Assembly: GCA_937980645.1 (NCBI GenBank)
Contig: CALJPQ010000001.1
Span: 104,336-168,335, forward strand
Reading direction: 5' to 3'
Length of the DNA stretch: 64,000 bases
Source: an uncultured Saprospiraceae bacterium
Lineage (GTDB): Bacteria > Bacteroidota > Bacteroidia > Chitinophagales > Saprospiraceae
The notes below the pieces were generated by a model, which was not told the DNA's origin, made no database searches, and saw nothing but the letters and a program-made list of their open reading frames with translations. Shown here piece after piece: positions 27,403 through 36,755 of this stretch; the stretch's first letter is position 1; the number at the start of each line of letters is the position of its first letter. The position numbers and the translations under genes are program-made.

Positions 27403-30400
27403 TTAGAAATTTAAGTTCAGGTTGAAGCCCCAGCTGCGGGCGCTCGGGATGGCGACGGACTCGACACCCGGGATTACCGTGCTGCCAGCGGTGGAGGAAG
27501 TCTCCGGGTCAATGTGCGGCACTTTCGTCCACAGGGCGAGGTTGCGACCGACGAGGGCAATGCTGGCGTTCTGAATGCGCGCTTTTTGCGTCCATTTGCG
27601 CGGCAGGTTGATGCCGAGTTGTACTTCGCGCAGCTTTATAAAGGAAGCATCGTACACCATGCCCTCAATGAGGCGGCGGCCCAGCGTGATGGTGGTGTGC
27701 CATTCGCGGGCAGAGAGTTTGACATCATTCTCTTTGTAGCCCGTGATTTTGCCTTCGCCATCGCGGATGGGTATGACGCCGTCGCCGATGACGCCATTGC
27801 CGGGTTTGCTCAGGTCGTAGCCGTCGGCGCGGCCTTCGAGCGTTTCGATGATCATACCGCCTTCACGACCTACGGTTTGCGTATGGGAATAAACCTGGCC
27901 ACCTTTTCGAATATCAAACAGGAAGTTGAAGTACAGGGACTTATAGCGGAAGCTGTTGTTGATGCCCATGAGCCAGTCTGGGTTGTAGTTGCCCAGCTTG
28001 ATGCGCTCGGTGGTAGCCAGAGGCTTGCCGTTGGTGCCGTAAACGATGCGACCGACGTTTTGGCCGGTCGGGTCGTAGTAGGGGCTGTTCGGGTCGCTGC
28101 TGACGCGCACGTAGCCGATACCGTACATGTCACCCATGCGCTCACCTACACGGGCTTCTACAGTTACGTAGCGGCTGGCCATGACGTAGTTTTTGATTTC
28201 CTGGCCAGAGATCGGGTCAGTGTACAGGCGCTTTACCTCACTGTAGTTGCGCGACCAGTTGATGTCGGCGTTCCACTCGAAGCCACTCTGTGTGCGCAGC
28301 GGCACTAAGCGGAGCATCACCTCTAAGCCGCGATTATTAATCAGACCGGCATTGATAAGGCGAGCACTGTAACCGGTAGTGATGGACAGCGGCACACCTA
28401 AGATCTGATTTTCCGAATTGGTGTTGTAATAAGTAACATCCAGCCCCAGGCGATTGCGGAAGAAGCGCAGGTCAATACCTGCTTCAAACGACTTGGAGAT
28501 CTCAGGCTTCAAGCCAGAGTTCGGAATCTGGCCGCCCTCGGCATACGCAGGCTGCCCTTGAACGGGCACCTGAGCAAAGTACACGGCTTGCAACTGATAA
28601 GGGTCGGTGTCGTTACCCACCTGAGCATAGCCCAGGCGCACTTTGCCGAACGACAGGGCGCCGTTGGGGTCCATGCCCAATATGTCGGTAAACACGGCGC
28701 TGGCATTAGCCGAGTAGTAGAAATAGCTGTTGTTGTCTTTGGGCAGCGTGCTCGACCAATCGTTGCGGCCCGAAACGTCTAAATACAGGTAGCGGTTGAA
28801 GGCCAGCTGTGCCGTAGCATAGAGGCTGTTGATGCGGCGCTCAGAGCGGAAGGCGTTGGACAGGAGCGCTACGCGGCTGTTGTTGAGCGAATAAACACCC
28901 GGTACGGCCAATTGCGGCGCCGTTACGTCCGTCTGGTTCAGCTTCTGCACCATCTGGTTGCCGCCGAAGGAGACGCCCAACTCGAACAGGTCGCTCAGCG
29001 GGCGGTTCCAGCTGAGCAGGAAGTCGGTGTTGCGTTCGCTGAAGCGGATTTTCTCTTCGCGGTAATTGCCCAGTGGAAAGCGCTGGGTGGAGTAGGCGCG
29101 GCGTCGAGCGCGGAACTCATCGCTGACGTCGGTGCCCGAGCGGAGCATCAAGTTTAGTTCCGGTGTGAGGCGGAAGTTGATCGAAGCGTTGCCGTACAGG
29201 CGGTTGATGTCCTGGCTGTTGGTGTTTTCGTAGAGGTTGAAGTAGGGGTTGTCGTGGTAGTTGTAGTTGAAGTTGAACTGGTTCAGCCCTTCGCGGCCGC
29301 GCTGCCAGTAGTCGCGCATGGCGGCTATGTCAACACTGCGCGGGAGCCAGCAATTGAACAAGTACATGATGTTCTCAGTACCGTAGCTGAGGTTAGGCCG
29401 GTTACCGCTGTTGCTGTTCAGGTAATTGGCGTTGATGGTAGCCGTCATCCAGGCGGTGAGGTTGTAGCTGCTGGAGAAGGCGATAATGTTGCGCTTTAGG
29501 TCGGTGTTGGGCACGAAGCCTTTCTGGTTCAGGTTGGTGAACGACAGGCGGAAGTTGCCCAAATCGTTGCTGCCAGTAAGGGCGATGTTGTTAGTCAAGG
29601 TGTTCCCGGTCTCGAAGAAGTCGCGAACGTTGTTAGGGCGTGCGATGAAGGGCGTGGGCTGGATTTCGCCGCGAATGGCCAACTGGCGAGGGAGGTCCAC
29701 CGGAGCGATGACGCTGAAGAGGTTGCCTACGTCGCCGCCTCGGAAGCCGTTGGTGGTTGGGCCGTCGAACTGTTTGATGGGTTGGCCTTCCATTTTAGGC
29801 CCCCAGCTTTCGTCCACGCCGTCGCGCAGACCGCCGCCGTTGCCGTCTTTGAATTCAAATTCACCGTTGAGGCCCTGCCCATAAACGTTCTGGTAATCGG
29901 GCAGGCGCAGCGGCGACTCGAAGGAGGTGGTGCTGTTGACCGATACACCGATACCGCGGCTGCCGCGGCCCGTTTTCGTTTTGATAACAATAACACCGTT
30001 GTTGGCGCGCGAGCCGTATAGGGCGGCAGCGCTGGGGCCTTTGAGCACAGTGATGGACTCAATGTCGTCCGGGTTAACGAAGCCCGCGCCGTTGCCGTAA
30101 TCCACTTCCTGGTTGCTACGGCCCGAGTTGCCAAAGAACTGGTTGGCAATGGGCACGCCATCCACGACAAACAGCGGCTGGTTGTTGTTGATGTTGAGCG
30201 AGCGCTCGCCGCGAATGGTGATACGGGCGCTGCTGCCGATGCCCGACGGGTTGCCTACCACCTGAACGCCAGCCATGCGCCCAGCCAGCGAGCTGACGAT
30301 GTTTGTCTCGCGGGCACGGGTCAGGTCATCGCCCTTAACTTCTTGCACGGCGTAGCCTAAGGCCTTCTTTTCGCGCTCGATGCCCAGAGCAGTTACCGTT

Positions 30401-30741
30401 ACCTGGCGCAGGCCCACAGCGTCGTCGCGCAACAGAATCTCCATTTCACCGCCCGATACGGGCACCTCTTGCGGCAAATAGCCGACATAGGACACCACCA
30501 GGACGGCGTTTGCATCCTTAACGAGGAGGCGGAAGGTGCCATCCGCGCCCGAAACAGTGCCGTTACGCGTGCCCTTTTCCTGAATGTTGGCGCCGATGAT
30601 GGGCTCCTGCGTGTTCGCATCGCGAACAATACCCGTTACCGGCGTCTGGCCGCTCACAGCAGCGAGGGTGAAAAACCAGCTGAGCGCGCACAAAACGAGC
30701 GACGCGCTCAACTTTCGGAATGAAAGTTGGTTGTACATCAT
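27403..30741 (-). CDS. SusC/RagA-family TonB-linked outer-membrane transporter
   Basis: A 1112-residue protein. After a signal peptide (about 1-31) comes a carboxypeptidase-regulatory-like domain (GIVRDANTQEPIIGANIQEKG), then the plug with SLAGRMAGVQVV, ITIRGERSLN and PLFVVDGVPI, and a long beta barrel ending in a terminal phenylalanine (FNLNLNF). It imports a ligand across the outer membrane with TonB energy together with the SusD-like lipoprotein downstream. It is transcribed divergently from the hydrolase gene at 31039. A possible promoter box on the minus strand (TAACCTTTG, one base too long for the consensus) lies at 30818-30826. Confidence 0.93.
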   Translation of the reverse strand: MMYNQLSFRKLSASLVLCALSWFFTLAAVSGQTPVTGIVRDANTQEPIIGANIQEKGTRNGTVSGADGTFRLLVKDANAVLVVSYVGYLPQEVPVSGGEMEILLRDDAVGLRQVTVTALGIEREKKALGYAVQEVKGDDLTRARETNIVSSLAGRMAGVQVVGNPSGIGSSARITIRGERSLNINNNQPLFVVDGVPIANQFFGNSGRSNQEVDYGNGAGFVNPDDIESITVLKGPSAAALYGSRANNGVIVIKTKTGRGSRGIGVSVNSTTSFESPLRLPDYQNVYGQGLNGEFEFKDGNGGGLRDGVDESWGPKMEGQPIKQFDGPTTNGFRGGDVGNLFSVIAPVDLPRQLAIRGEIQPTPFIARPNNVRDFFETGNTLTNNIALTGSNDLGNFRLSFTNLNQKGFVPNTDLKRNIIAFSSSYNLTAWMTATINANYLNSNSGNRPNLSYGTENIMYLFNCWLPRSVDIAAMRDYWQRGREGLNQFNFNYNYHDNPYFNLYENTNSQDINRLYGNASINFRLTPELNLMLRSGTDVSDEFRARRRAYSTQRFPLGNYREEKIRFSERNTDFLLSWNRPLSDLFELGVSFGGNQMVQKLNQTDVTAPQLAVPGVYSLNNSRVALLSNAFRSERRINSLYATAQLAFNRYLYLDVSGRNDWSSTLPKDNNSYFYYSANASAVFTDILGMDPNGALSFGKVRLGYAQVGNDTDPYQLQAVYFAQVPVQGQPAYAEGGQIPNSGLKPEISKSFEAGIDLRFFRNRLGLDVTYYNTNSENQILGVPLSITTGYSARLINAGLINNRGLEVMLRLVPLRTQSGFEWNADINWSRNYSEVKRLYTDPISGQEIKNYVMASRYVTVEARVGERMGDMYGIGYVRVSSDPNSPYYDPTGQNVGRIVYGTNGKPLATTERIKLGNYNPDWLMGINNSFRYKSLYFNFLFDIRKGGQVYSHTQTVGREGGMIIETLEGRADGYDLSKPGNGVIGDGVIPIRDGEGKITGYKENDVKLSAREWHTTITLGRRLIEGMVYDASFIKLREVQLGINLPRKWTQKARIQNASIALVGRNLALWTKVPHIDPETSSTAGSTVIPGVESVAIPSARSWGFNLNLNF

Positions 30742-30817
30742 ACAATAGCATTTTTAGTTAAGTGCCTGACCGCGCGCAAAGCCCCACTTTGCCGCGGTCT
30801 TTTTGTTTTGTTCGCCG

Positions 30818-30826
30818 CAAAGGTTA
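30818..30826 (-). promoter_or_regulatory. Possible -7 box for the SusC/SusD operon
   Basis: The minus strand reads TAACCTTTGCGG, one base longer between TA and TTTG than the consensus, 76 bases before the SusC-like ATG. It is the best candidate in this gap. Confidence 0.3.
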
Positions 30827-30952
30827 GCCGCATTCCTGTACGCCATTTCGCCAGTGGCTTTACGTATTGGTAAAATTTGGGTTAAGCCAGAATTTCATTT
30901 TTCGACTACAAGGGCAAAAAGTGCTTACTGCCGGCAGATAGGCCTCGGTCTT

Positions 30953-30960
30953 TACATTTG
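30953..30960 (+). promoter_or_regulatory. -7 box (TACATTTG) for the 31039 operon
   Basis: TACATTTG fits TAnnTTTG and lies 78 bases before the ATG at 31039. It would start the run of five same-strand genes to 36633. Confidence 0.5.
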
Positions 30961-31038
30961 TTCACGGTTTCTTAAACTGCGCTTTACGGCTGTTGTGTCT
31001 TTGATGCGTCTATGTTTGCCGCCAAAGCCTAAGCAAAC

Positions 31039-32307
31039 ATGAACCGCGTTCTGGTGCTGACTCTTTGCCTATTCTTAACTCAAAATAAAGGTGTAGCTCA
31101 GCCTGCCTTCTCCCTCTGGCAGGAGGGCTGGCTGGATATCCACCACATTAGTACGGGGCGCGGAAATGCCGCCTTTTGTGTGCTGCCGGATGGAACGACG
31201 CTGCTTATTGATGCCGGCGAAACCTCTGAACGGCACCCGCGCACGCGCTCGCCGCGGCAAAGCCTGTTGCGGCCGGATACAACGCGCACCGCTGGCGAAT
31301 GGCTGGTTGACTACATCCGACAGTTTCACCCCAAAGGCGACAAGGGGGCACTAGACTATGCGGTCATAACTCACTTCCACGACGACCACTTCGGAGAGTG
31401 GGACGCCGGCTGCCCACCTTCGCACACGGGCGCATACTGCCGCACGGGCATCACAACCGTGGGGGATATAATCCCTATCCGGAACCTGCTCGACCGCGGC
31501 TGGCTTTTCCCTACCGACCTGCGCAGCCCAGCCTTTTCGGAAGAGAACAAAGACGATACCTATCACATCGTACAAACCCTGCGCGAATACTGGGCCTTCA
31601 TCCGATACCACCAGGGCAAAAATCGCCTGCGCTACGACAGCATTTGCCCGGGCGCACGCGACCAGATTGCCCTCCAGTATCGTCCGCTGATATATCCCGA
31701 CTTTCAGGTGCGTAACATTGCTGCCAGTGGCCGCATCTGGACGGGCTATGCCGATGGCAGCTACCTGACGCTCTACCCAGCCGGTCATTATCCGGGCGAA
31801 AACCCGCTAAGCGTATGCTTGAAAATCACTTATGGCCCATTTGATTACTTCACTGGTGGCGACATACCCGGTTTAACGGACTGGGGCGAGACCGACCTGA
31901 ACAGCCCGGAGGCTCACATAGGGCCCGTGGTAGGTTCAGTAGATGTGGCTACGCTCAACCACCACGGCTACCGCGACGCCCTGAGCGCTTATTTTGTTCG
32001 CTGCTTGCGGCCACGTGTGTGGATTAACCAAGCGTGGTCGTCTGACCATCCGGTACTCGACGTGCTGGCCCGCCTGCATTCGAGGCGTCTGTACCCAGGC
32101 GAGCGCGACCTCTTCGCCACCGACATAGTGGAGGCTAACCGCAACGTCATCGGCGCTGACGTCGTCGAGCGCTCCTTCCGGGCCCAACACGGGCACATCG
32201 TCGTGCGCGTGGAACCGAGTGGCCGGCGCTATTGGGTTTATGTGCTCAACGACTTTTCGCGCCAACGCGAACCGCTGGCCGTATTTGGGCCATACGAGTC
32301 CCGATGA
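31039..32307 (+). CDS. Exported metallo-beta-lactamase-fold hydrolase
   Basis: A 422-residue protein with a signal peptide (about 1-20, LVLTLCLFLTQNKGVAQ). THFHDDHFGEW gives the HxHxDH metal motif (H112, H114, D116, H117), preceded by GNAAFCVLPDGTTLLIDAGE and followed by FTGGDIPG and ATLNHHGYRDAL. This pattern is that of the ComEC/Rec2-like branch of the MBL superfamily, here as a stand-alone exported enzyme. Known relatives hydrolyse phosphodiester, lactone or thioester bonds; the substrate here is unknown. It heads a same-strand run with the phosphatase-superfamily gene 85 bases downstream, so a role in a phosphorus-related pathway is possible. Confidence 0.75.
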   Translation: MNRVLVLTLCLFLTQNKGVAQPAFSLWQEGWLDIHHISTGRGNAAFCVLPDGTTLLIDAGETSERHPRTRSPRQSLLRPDTTRTAGEWLVDYIRQFHPKGDKGALDYAVITHFHDDHFGEWDAGCPPSHTGAYCRTGITTVGDIIPIRNLLDRGWLFPTDLRSPAFSEENKDDTYHIVQTLREYWAFIRYHQGKNRLRYDSICPGARDQIALQYRPLIYPDFQVRNIAASGRIWTGYADGSYLTLYPAGHYPGENPLSVCLKITYGPFDYFTGGDIPGLTDWGETDLNSPEAHIGPVVGSVDVATLNHHGYRDALSAYFVRCLRPRVWINQAWSSDHPVLDVLARLHSRRLYPGERDLFATDIVEANRNVIGADVVERSFRAQHGHIVVRVEPSGRRYWVYVLNDFSRQREPLAVFGPYESR

Positions 32308-32392
32308 GCGCCTCTGACCACAAGGGCACGAAAGGGTTTGGGTATGAGGCCACAAAAACTGTTTTTCAAACTCGCTTTTTCACTTTTAACTC

Positions 32393-33493
32393 ATGAAAAA
32401 ACATCTATTCTCCCTCGTGTTCTTCAGCCTGGCGGCATGGGTGGCCTTTGGGCAGGCGCCTGCGAAAGTTGAAAACCTGATTGTCATCACCTTAGACGGC
32501 TTGCGCTGGCAGGAGGTGTTCTACGGCGTGGATACGGCACTGGCTGCTGACCCGGCTTTTAATCACGGCGAGCAGAAACAGATTTTAGACGCCTATTGGG
32601 CCGACGATTTGCAAGAACGCCGCCGCAAGCTGATGCCTTTCCTGTGGACGGTCATCGCTAAAGAGGGCCAGATCTATGGGAACCGCCGCTATGGCAATCG
32701 GGTGGACAACGTCAACCCGTACTGGTTTTCCTATCCGGGATACAGCGAGATTTTTTGCGGCTATGTGGATACGGCTATCAACACGAACAGCTATCCGCCT
32801 AACCCGCACGTCAACGTGCTGGAGTACATCCACCAGCAGCCGGGCTTTCGGGGCAGGGTGGCGGCTTTTTGCGCCTGGGACGCCTTCGACCGCATCCTCA
32901 ACGAACAGCGCGCGGGCTTTCCGGTGGTCTCGGGGCCCGACTCCTGCGGCGGTAGCAAGCCCACGCCCCGCGAACGGCTGCTCAACGACATGAAGCGCGA
33001 CTGCTTTTCGCCCTTCGGCGTATCGGAACAGCTCGACGTGTTTACACATTACGCCGCCTTAGAGTACCTGAGAGACAAGAACCCTCGCGTGCTATACGTG
33101 GGTTACGGCGAAACGGATGAATGGGGCCACGCCGGCCGCTACCGTTTCTACCTCGACGCGGCGCACCAAACCGATCAGTGGATCCGAGACCTGTGGAACT
33201 GGGTGCAGGCACACCCCAAATACCGCAACAAAACAGGCCTGTTTATCACCGTGGACCACGGCCGGGGCGATGCCGTTAAATCTGAATGGACCAGCCACGG
33301 CCAGCGCGTGTCGGACTCTCACGAGACATGGTTTGCTCTCCTCGGCCCAGGTGTGCCTCCCAAAGGCGAGGTGAAAATGCCGGGACAGGTCTATCAAACC
33401 CAGTATGCCCAGACGCTGGCCGAATGGCTTGGCCTGCGCTATCAACCCAAACACCCGGTGGGCGAAAGCCTCTGGCCCATCCTCCGAAAATAA
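32393..33493 (+). CDS. Exported alkaline-phosphatase-superfamily enzyme
   Basis: A 366-residue protein with a signal peptide (about 1-21, ending AFGQ). NLIVITLDGLRWQEVF carries the first metal ligand (D35); FSYPGYSEIFCG (S113 region) is where the Ser/Thr nucleophile lies in this clade; GETDEWGHAG (D242, H246) and TVDHGRG (D288, H289) supply the other metal ligands. The set indicates a two-metal phosphatase, phosphodiesterase or related hydrolase in the periplasm. Phosphonoacetate hydrolase and phosphonate monoester hydrolases belong to the same superfamily. The phosphonatase-like gene starts eight bases downstream, so release of a phosphonate from a larger molecule is an attractive but unproven role. 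Confidence 0.82.
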   Translation: MKKHLFSLVFFSLAAWVAFGQAPAKVENLIVITLDGLRWQEVFYGVDTALAADPAFNHGEQKQILDAYWADDLQERRRKLMPFLWTVIAKEGQIYGNRRYGNRVDNVNPYWFSYPGYSEIFCGYVDTAINTNSYPPNPHVNVLEYIHQQPGFRGRVAAFCAWDAFDRILNEQRAGFPVVSGPDSCGGSKPTPRERLLNDMKRDCFSPFGVSEQLDVFTHYAALEYLRDKNPRVLYVGYGETDEWGHAGRYRFYLDAAHQTDQWIRDLWNWVQAHPKYRNKTGLFITVDHGRGDAVKSEWTSHGQRVSDSHETWFALLGPGVPPKGEVKMPGQVYQTQYAQTLAEWLGLRYQPKHPVGESLWPILRK

Positions 33494-33501
33494 GCTGACT
33501 C

Positions 33502-34170
33502 ATGTACCAACTCGTCGTCTTCGATATGGCCGGCACTACCGTGCACGACCGCGACTTTGTGCATCAGGCGCTTATTGCTGCCATGCAGGCCTTTGGTTTT
33601 CAGTTGGAGCGCTCAGAAGCTAACGCTGTTATGGGATATCCTAAGCCTCTGGCTATCCGGCAAATGTTGGAGCGTCGCGGTGCCGATATCGCTCTTACAG
33701 AACCTATCCACCAGCGGTTTTTGGAGGAAATGGTCCGCTTCTATGCTACTGATCCGGCGGTAAAGCCGGCCGATTTTGCGGAGGAAACCCTGCTGCGCCT
33801 GCGCGCTGCGGGCATTCAGGTGGCCCTAAACACGGGCTTTAGCCGCGATATCGCCCACACCATCATCCGGCGGCTGGGCTGGGAAGACCGCCTCGATGCC
33901 TGGGTGGCCAGCGACATGGTGGAGCAGGGGCGTCCTTATCCGCATATGATTCGCTACCTGATGCAACAAACGGGGGTAACTAACCCCGCTGCTGTGGCCA
34001 AAGTAGGCGACACACCGGTGGACATTGAGGAGGGCCGCAATGCCCGTGTAGGTCTGGTGTTGGCCGTAACCAATGGCGCTTACACTGCCGAAGATCTGGC
34101 GCCTCATCAGCCCGATCGCTTAGTTGCTGACTTGCGCGAGGCCATGGCGTATCTGCTTCCATCTGCATGA
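33502..34170 (+). CDS. Phosphonatase-like HAD hydrolase (TIGR03351 type)
   Basis: A 222-residue HAD hydrolase close to phosphonoacetaldehyde hydrolase PhnX. FDMAGTTV (D8, with the DxAGT variant of the HAD motif), an MGYPK segment (K48) where PhnX has its Schiff-base lysine, EQGRPYPHM (arginine instead of the usual HAD lysine) and KVGDTPVDIEEGRNA are all features of the PhnX group. The retained lysine implies an aldehyde phosphonate substrate, with carbon-phosphorus bond cleavage. No PhnW transaminase is present; instead an FAD-dependent oxidase (35515) lies in the same run, the association described for this family. The stop overlaps the transporter start (ATGA). Confidence 0.85.
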   Translation: MYQLVVFDMAGTTVHDRDFVHQALIAAMQAFGFQLERSEANAVMGYPKPLAIRQMLERRGADIALTEPIHQRFLEEMVRFYATDPAVKPADFAEETLLRLRAAGIQVALNTGFSRDIAHTIIRRLGWEDRLDAWVASDMVEQGRPYPHMIRYLMQQTGVTNPAAVAKVGDTPVDIEEGRNARVGLVLAVTNGAYTAEDLAPHQPDRLVADLREAMAYLLPSA

Positions 34171-35453
34171 GCCGGAGCATTCTGACGCATCGCATCACCT
34201 GGCAGGCGGCGCTGGCGGCCTTTGCGGTCTATTCGTGTATGTATGCCTTTCGCAAACCCTATGCCGCTGCCACGTTCGATGGGCTGACATGGCTGGGGCT
34301 TTCCTACAAAGTCTGGTTGGTCATGGCTCAGACGTGCGGCTATGCCCTGAGCAAGTTCTATGGCATCCGCTTCATTGCTGCCATGCCGCCCGTTGGGCGC
34401 AAGCGCCTGATTTTATTGTTTATTGGCGCGGCCTGGATGGCATTGCTGGGCTTTGCCCTAGCGCCTCGGCCGTTCGACATTGTTTTCCTTTTCCTCAACG
34501 GTATTCCGCTAGGGTTGGTTTTCGGGGTGGTGTTCAGCTATTTGGAAGGCCGGCGGGGCACTGAGTTTTTGGGCGCTGTGTTGGCCTCGACATTTGTGTT
34601 TTCGTCGGGTGCGGTCAAGTCGGTAGGCAAATGGCTATTGCTGGAATGGCAGATGCCGGAGCACTGGATGCCGTTTGCGGCGGGCGCTTTGTTTATTGTT
34701 CCGCTGCTCGCAGCTGCTGAAGCACTGGAGCACACACCCGCCCCCGACGCTGCCGACCAGCAAGCGCGAACGAAGCGGCAGCCTATGGGCGGTGCCGAAC
34801 GGCGGGCATTTTTACAGCACTTCGGCCCAGGTATCGTCCTGCTTGTGGCCGTGTACATCCTGCTTACGCTCATTCGCGACGTGCGCGACAACTTCGCCGC
34901 CGAAATTTGGAGCGAGTTGGGCTATGGGCAGCAAGCAGCCATCTTCACCACCACTGAAGTGCCGGTAGCGCTGTTAGTTCTGTTACTGATGAGCCAGCTG
35001 ATCTGGGTAACCGACAACCGCCAGGCGCTGTGGTTCAACCATATCTTCATCATCGGAGGTTTGTTGGTGGCTGCAGGAGCGACCTTAGCCTTTCGCGCCG
35101 GCTCGTTGGGGCCGTTAGCGTGGTTTGCTGCCACAGGGTTGGGGCTTTACCTGAGCTACGTCCCATTCAACGGCCTGCTCTTCGACCGCCTGCTGGCCAC
35201 CTTCGGCGTGGCAGGCAACGTGGGCTTTGTGATGTACATTGCCGACGCCTTTGGCTATCTGGGTAGCGTCTCAGTTCTGTTTATGAAAGAATTAACGCAA
35301 GTGGGGTGGTCGTGGAACACCTTTTTTCAAAATGGACTCCTGATCGTAGCCATCCTGGGTAGCGCGCTGATGACTGGGGCGTGGGCGTTTTTTGCTCGCC
35401 AACACGCCATAGCGCACGCACCGCAAGGCGCTAAGGGGCACGTAGAGGTCTAG
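34167..35453 (+). CDS. MFS-like membrane transporter (probably DUF5690)
   Basis: A 428-residue integral membrane protein with about eleven or twelve hydrophobic helices. The opening ITWQAALAAFAVYSCMYAFRKPYAA and the KVWLVMAQTCGYALSKFYGI segment match a Bacteroidota family that I believe is DUF5690, distantly like sugar-phosphate/organophosphate antiporters of the major facilitator superfamily (compare the YAFRKP motif). Its start codon overlaps the stop of the phosphonatase-like gene, so translation is coupled, which supports transport of the pathway substrate or product across the inner membrane. The ligand is not known. Confidence 0.8.
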   Translation: MSRSILTHRITWQAALAAFAVYSCMYAFRKPYAAATFDGLTWLGLSYKVWLVMAQTCGYALSKFYGIRFIAAMPPVGRKRLILLFIGAAWMALLGFALAPRPFDIVFLFLNGIPLGLVFGVVFSYLEGRRGTEFLGAVLASTFVFSSGAVKSVGKWLLLEWQMPEHWMPFAAGALFIVPLLAAAEALEHTPAPDAADQQARTKRQPMGGAERRAFLQHFGPGIVLLVAVYILLTLIRDVRDNFAAEIWSELGYGQQAAIFTTTEVPVALLVLLLMSQLIWVTDNRQALWFNHIFIIGGLLVAAGATLAFRAGSLGPLAWFAATGLGLYLSYVPFNGLLFDRLLATFGVAGNVGFVMYIADAFGYLGSVSVLFMKELTQVGWSWNTFFQNGLLIVAILGSALMTGAWAFFARQHAIAHAPQGAKGHVEV

Positions 35454-35459
35454 AGCGGG

Positions 35460-35467
35460 CACCTTTG
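35460..35467 (+). promoter_or_regulatory. Possible internal -7 box before the FAD oxidase gene
   Basis: CACCTTTG (one mismatch to TAnnTTTG) lies 47 bases before the ATG at 35515, in the gap after the transporter gene. It could give the oxidase gene extra transcription. Confidence 0.3.
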
Positions 35468-35514
35468 TACCTGGAGTCGTTTTGCTGAAATATCGAAAAA
35501 ACGTTCAGGAAGAT

Positions 35515-36633
35515 ATGTCTAAATCGCAAGCCCTTGTTGTAGGTGCCGGCATTGTAGGGCTGGCTGTGGCACGCGCACTGGCCGAACGCGGCAGTAGGGT
35601 AGTGGTGGTCGAGCGTTCGCCCCGGGCAGTGGGGGCGTCCATTCGCAATTTTGGCATGGTGTGGCCCATCGGCCAGTCGGCTGGTCCGTTGTACGAGCGC
35701 GCCCTGCGCAGCCGGGCTATTTGGAAGCAGTTCCTGGGGGAGGCCGGCCTCTGGTACCAGGAGACTGGCTCGTTGCTGGTGGCCCGCTACCCGGAGGAAA
35801 TGGCTGTTCTGGAGGAGTTTATGCAAATGGATGGACGAGCTTCGGTGCGTTTGTGTACGCCGGCGGAGGCAGCGGAGAAGTCGCCTGCCGTACGGCCCAA
35901 CGGCCTGCTGGGTGGCCTGTGGAGTGCCGACGAGCTCATTGTTGACCCTCGCGAAGCCATCGCCGCCCTGCCCAAATGGTTAGAGGAGCGCTACGGAGTG
36001 CGGTTCCACTTTGGCATGGCGGTTACCTATATCGAGCATCCGTACGTATGGGCTGGCCGGTTGCGCTGGGAAGCCGACCTCATTTACGTGTGCAGCGGTG
36101 CCGATTTTGAGATTCTGTACCCGGAGCATTTTGCCCGTGCACCCATCACGCGCTGTAAGGTGCAAATGCTGCGCACACTGCCTCAGCCCAACGGCTGGCA
36201 AATGGGCGCTTCCTTGTGTGCGGGTCTGACGCTCATTCACTACGGCGCTTTTGCGCAGATGCCTTCCCTGCCCGTGCTGAGGCGCTTTTTTGAGGAAAAA
36301 TACCCGCAGCACGTCCAGCGCGGTGTTCACGTCCTCGTCTCCCAAAATGCTGCCGGACAGCTGACCATTGGCGATACACATGACTACGGCTTAGAGCTCG
36401 ACCCTTTCGACCGCATGGATGGCAACGAACTGGTGCTTAGCTATTTAAATGAGTTTGCACACATCCCGCGCCTGCATTTAGCCGAAACCTGGCACGGCAT
36501 CTACCCTAAAATGACTGACGGCCGCACCGAACTCATCCTGCACCCCGAACCGGGCGTAACCATCGTTAACGGTTTAGGCGGCGCAGGCATGACGCTGTCG
36601 TTTGGGCTGGCGGAAGCGGTAGTGGGGGGATGA
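35515..36633 (+). CDS. FAD-dependent oxidoreductase, aminophosphonate-oxidase type (TIGR03364)
   Basis: A 372-residue DAO-family flavoenzyme. VVGAGIVGLAVARALAERG (about 8-26) is the FAD-binding Rossmann motif; ASIRNFGMVWPIGQ (R44-N45-F46-G47) is a hallmark of the TIGR03364 group, and GLGGAGMTLSFGLAE closes the FAD domain. That group is proposed to oxidatively deaminate an aminophosphonate and to sit with phosphonatase-like hydrolases, exactly as here. The likely substrate is 2-aminoethylphosphonate or an N-alkyl or hydroxy derivative, giving the aldehyde for the HAD enzyme. The upstream in-frame codon at 35482 lies in the promoter gap, so the ATG at 35515 is used. Confidence 0.85.
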   Translation: MSKSQALVVGAGIVGLAVARALAERGSRVVVVERSPRAVGASIRNFGMVWPIGQSAGPLYERALRSRAIWKQFLGEAGLWYQETGSLLVARYPEEMAVLEEFMQMDGRASVRLCTPAEAAEKSPAVRPNGLLGGLWSADELIVDPREAIAALPKWLEERYGVRFHFGMAVTYIEHPYVWAGRLRWEADLIYVCSGADFEILYPEHFARAPITRCKVQMLRTLPQPNGWQMGASLCAGLTLIHYGAFAQMPSLPVLRRFFEEKYPQHVQRGVHVLVSQNAAGQLTIGDTHDYGLELDPFDRMDGNELVLSYLNEFAHIPRLHLAETWHGIYPKMTDGRTELILHPEPGVTIVNGLGGAGMTLSFGLAEAVVGG

Positions 36634-36755
36634 GAGCCTTCGACCGTGTAAATTTTTTTGGCTGAGTGCGCTAAATGTCAGATTTTGCAGGGCCCATACA
36701 GTTGTTCTCTGCATAGCATTGTACACATGACACAATTTCAATAAAAACGCTATCC

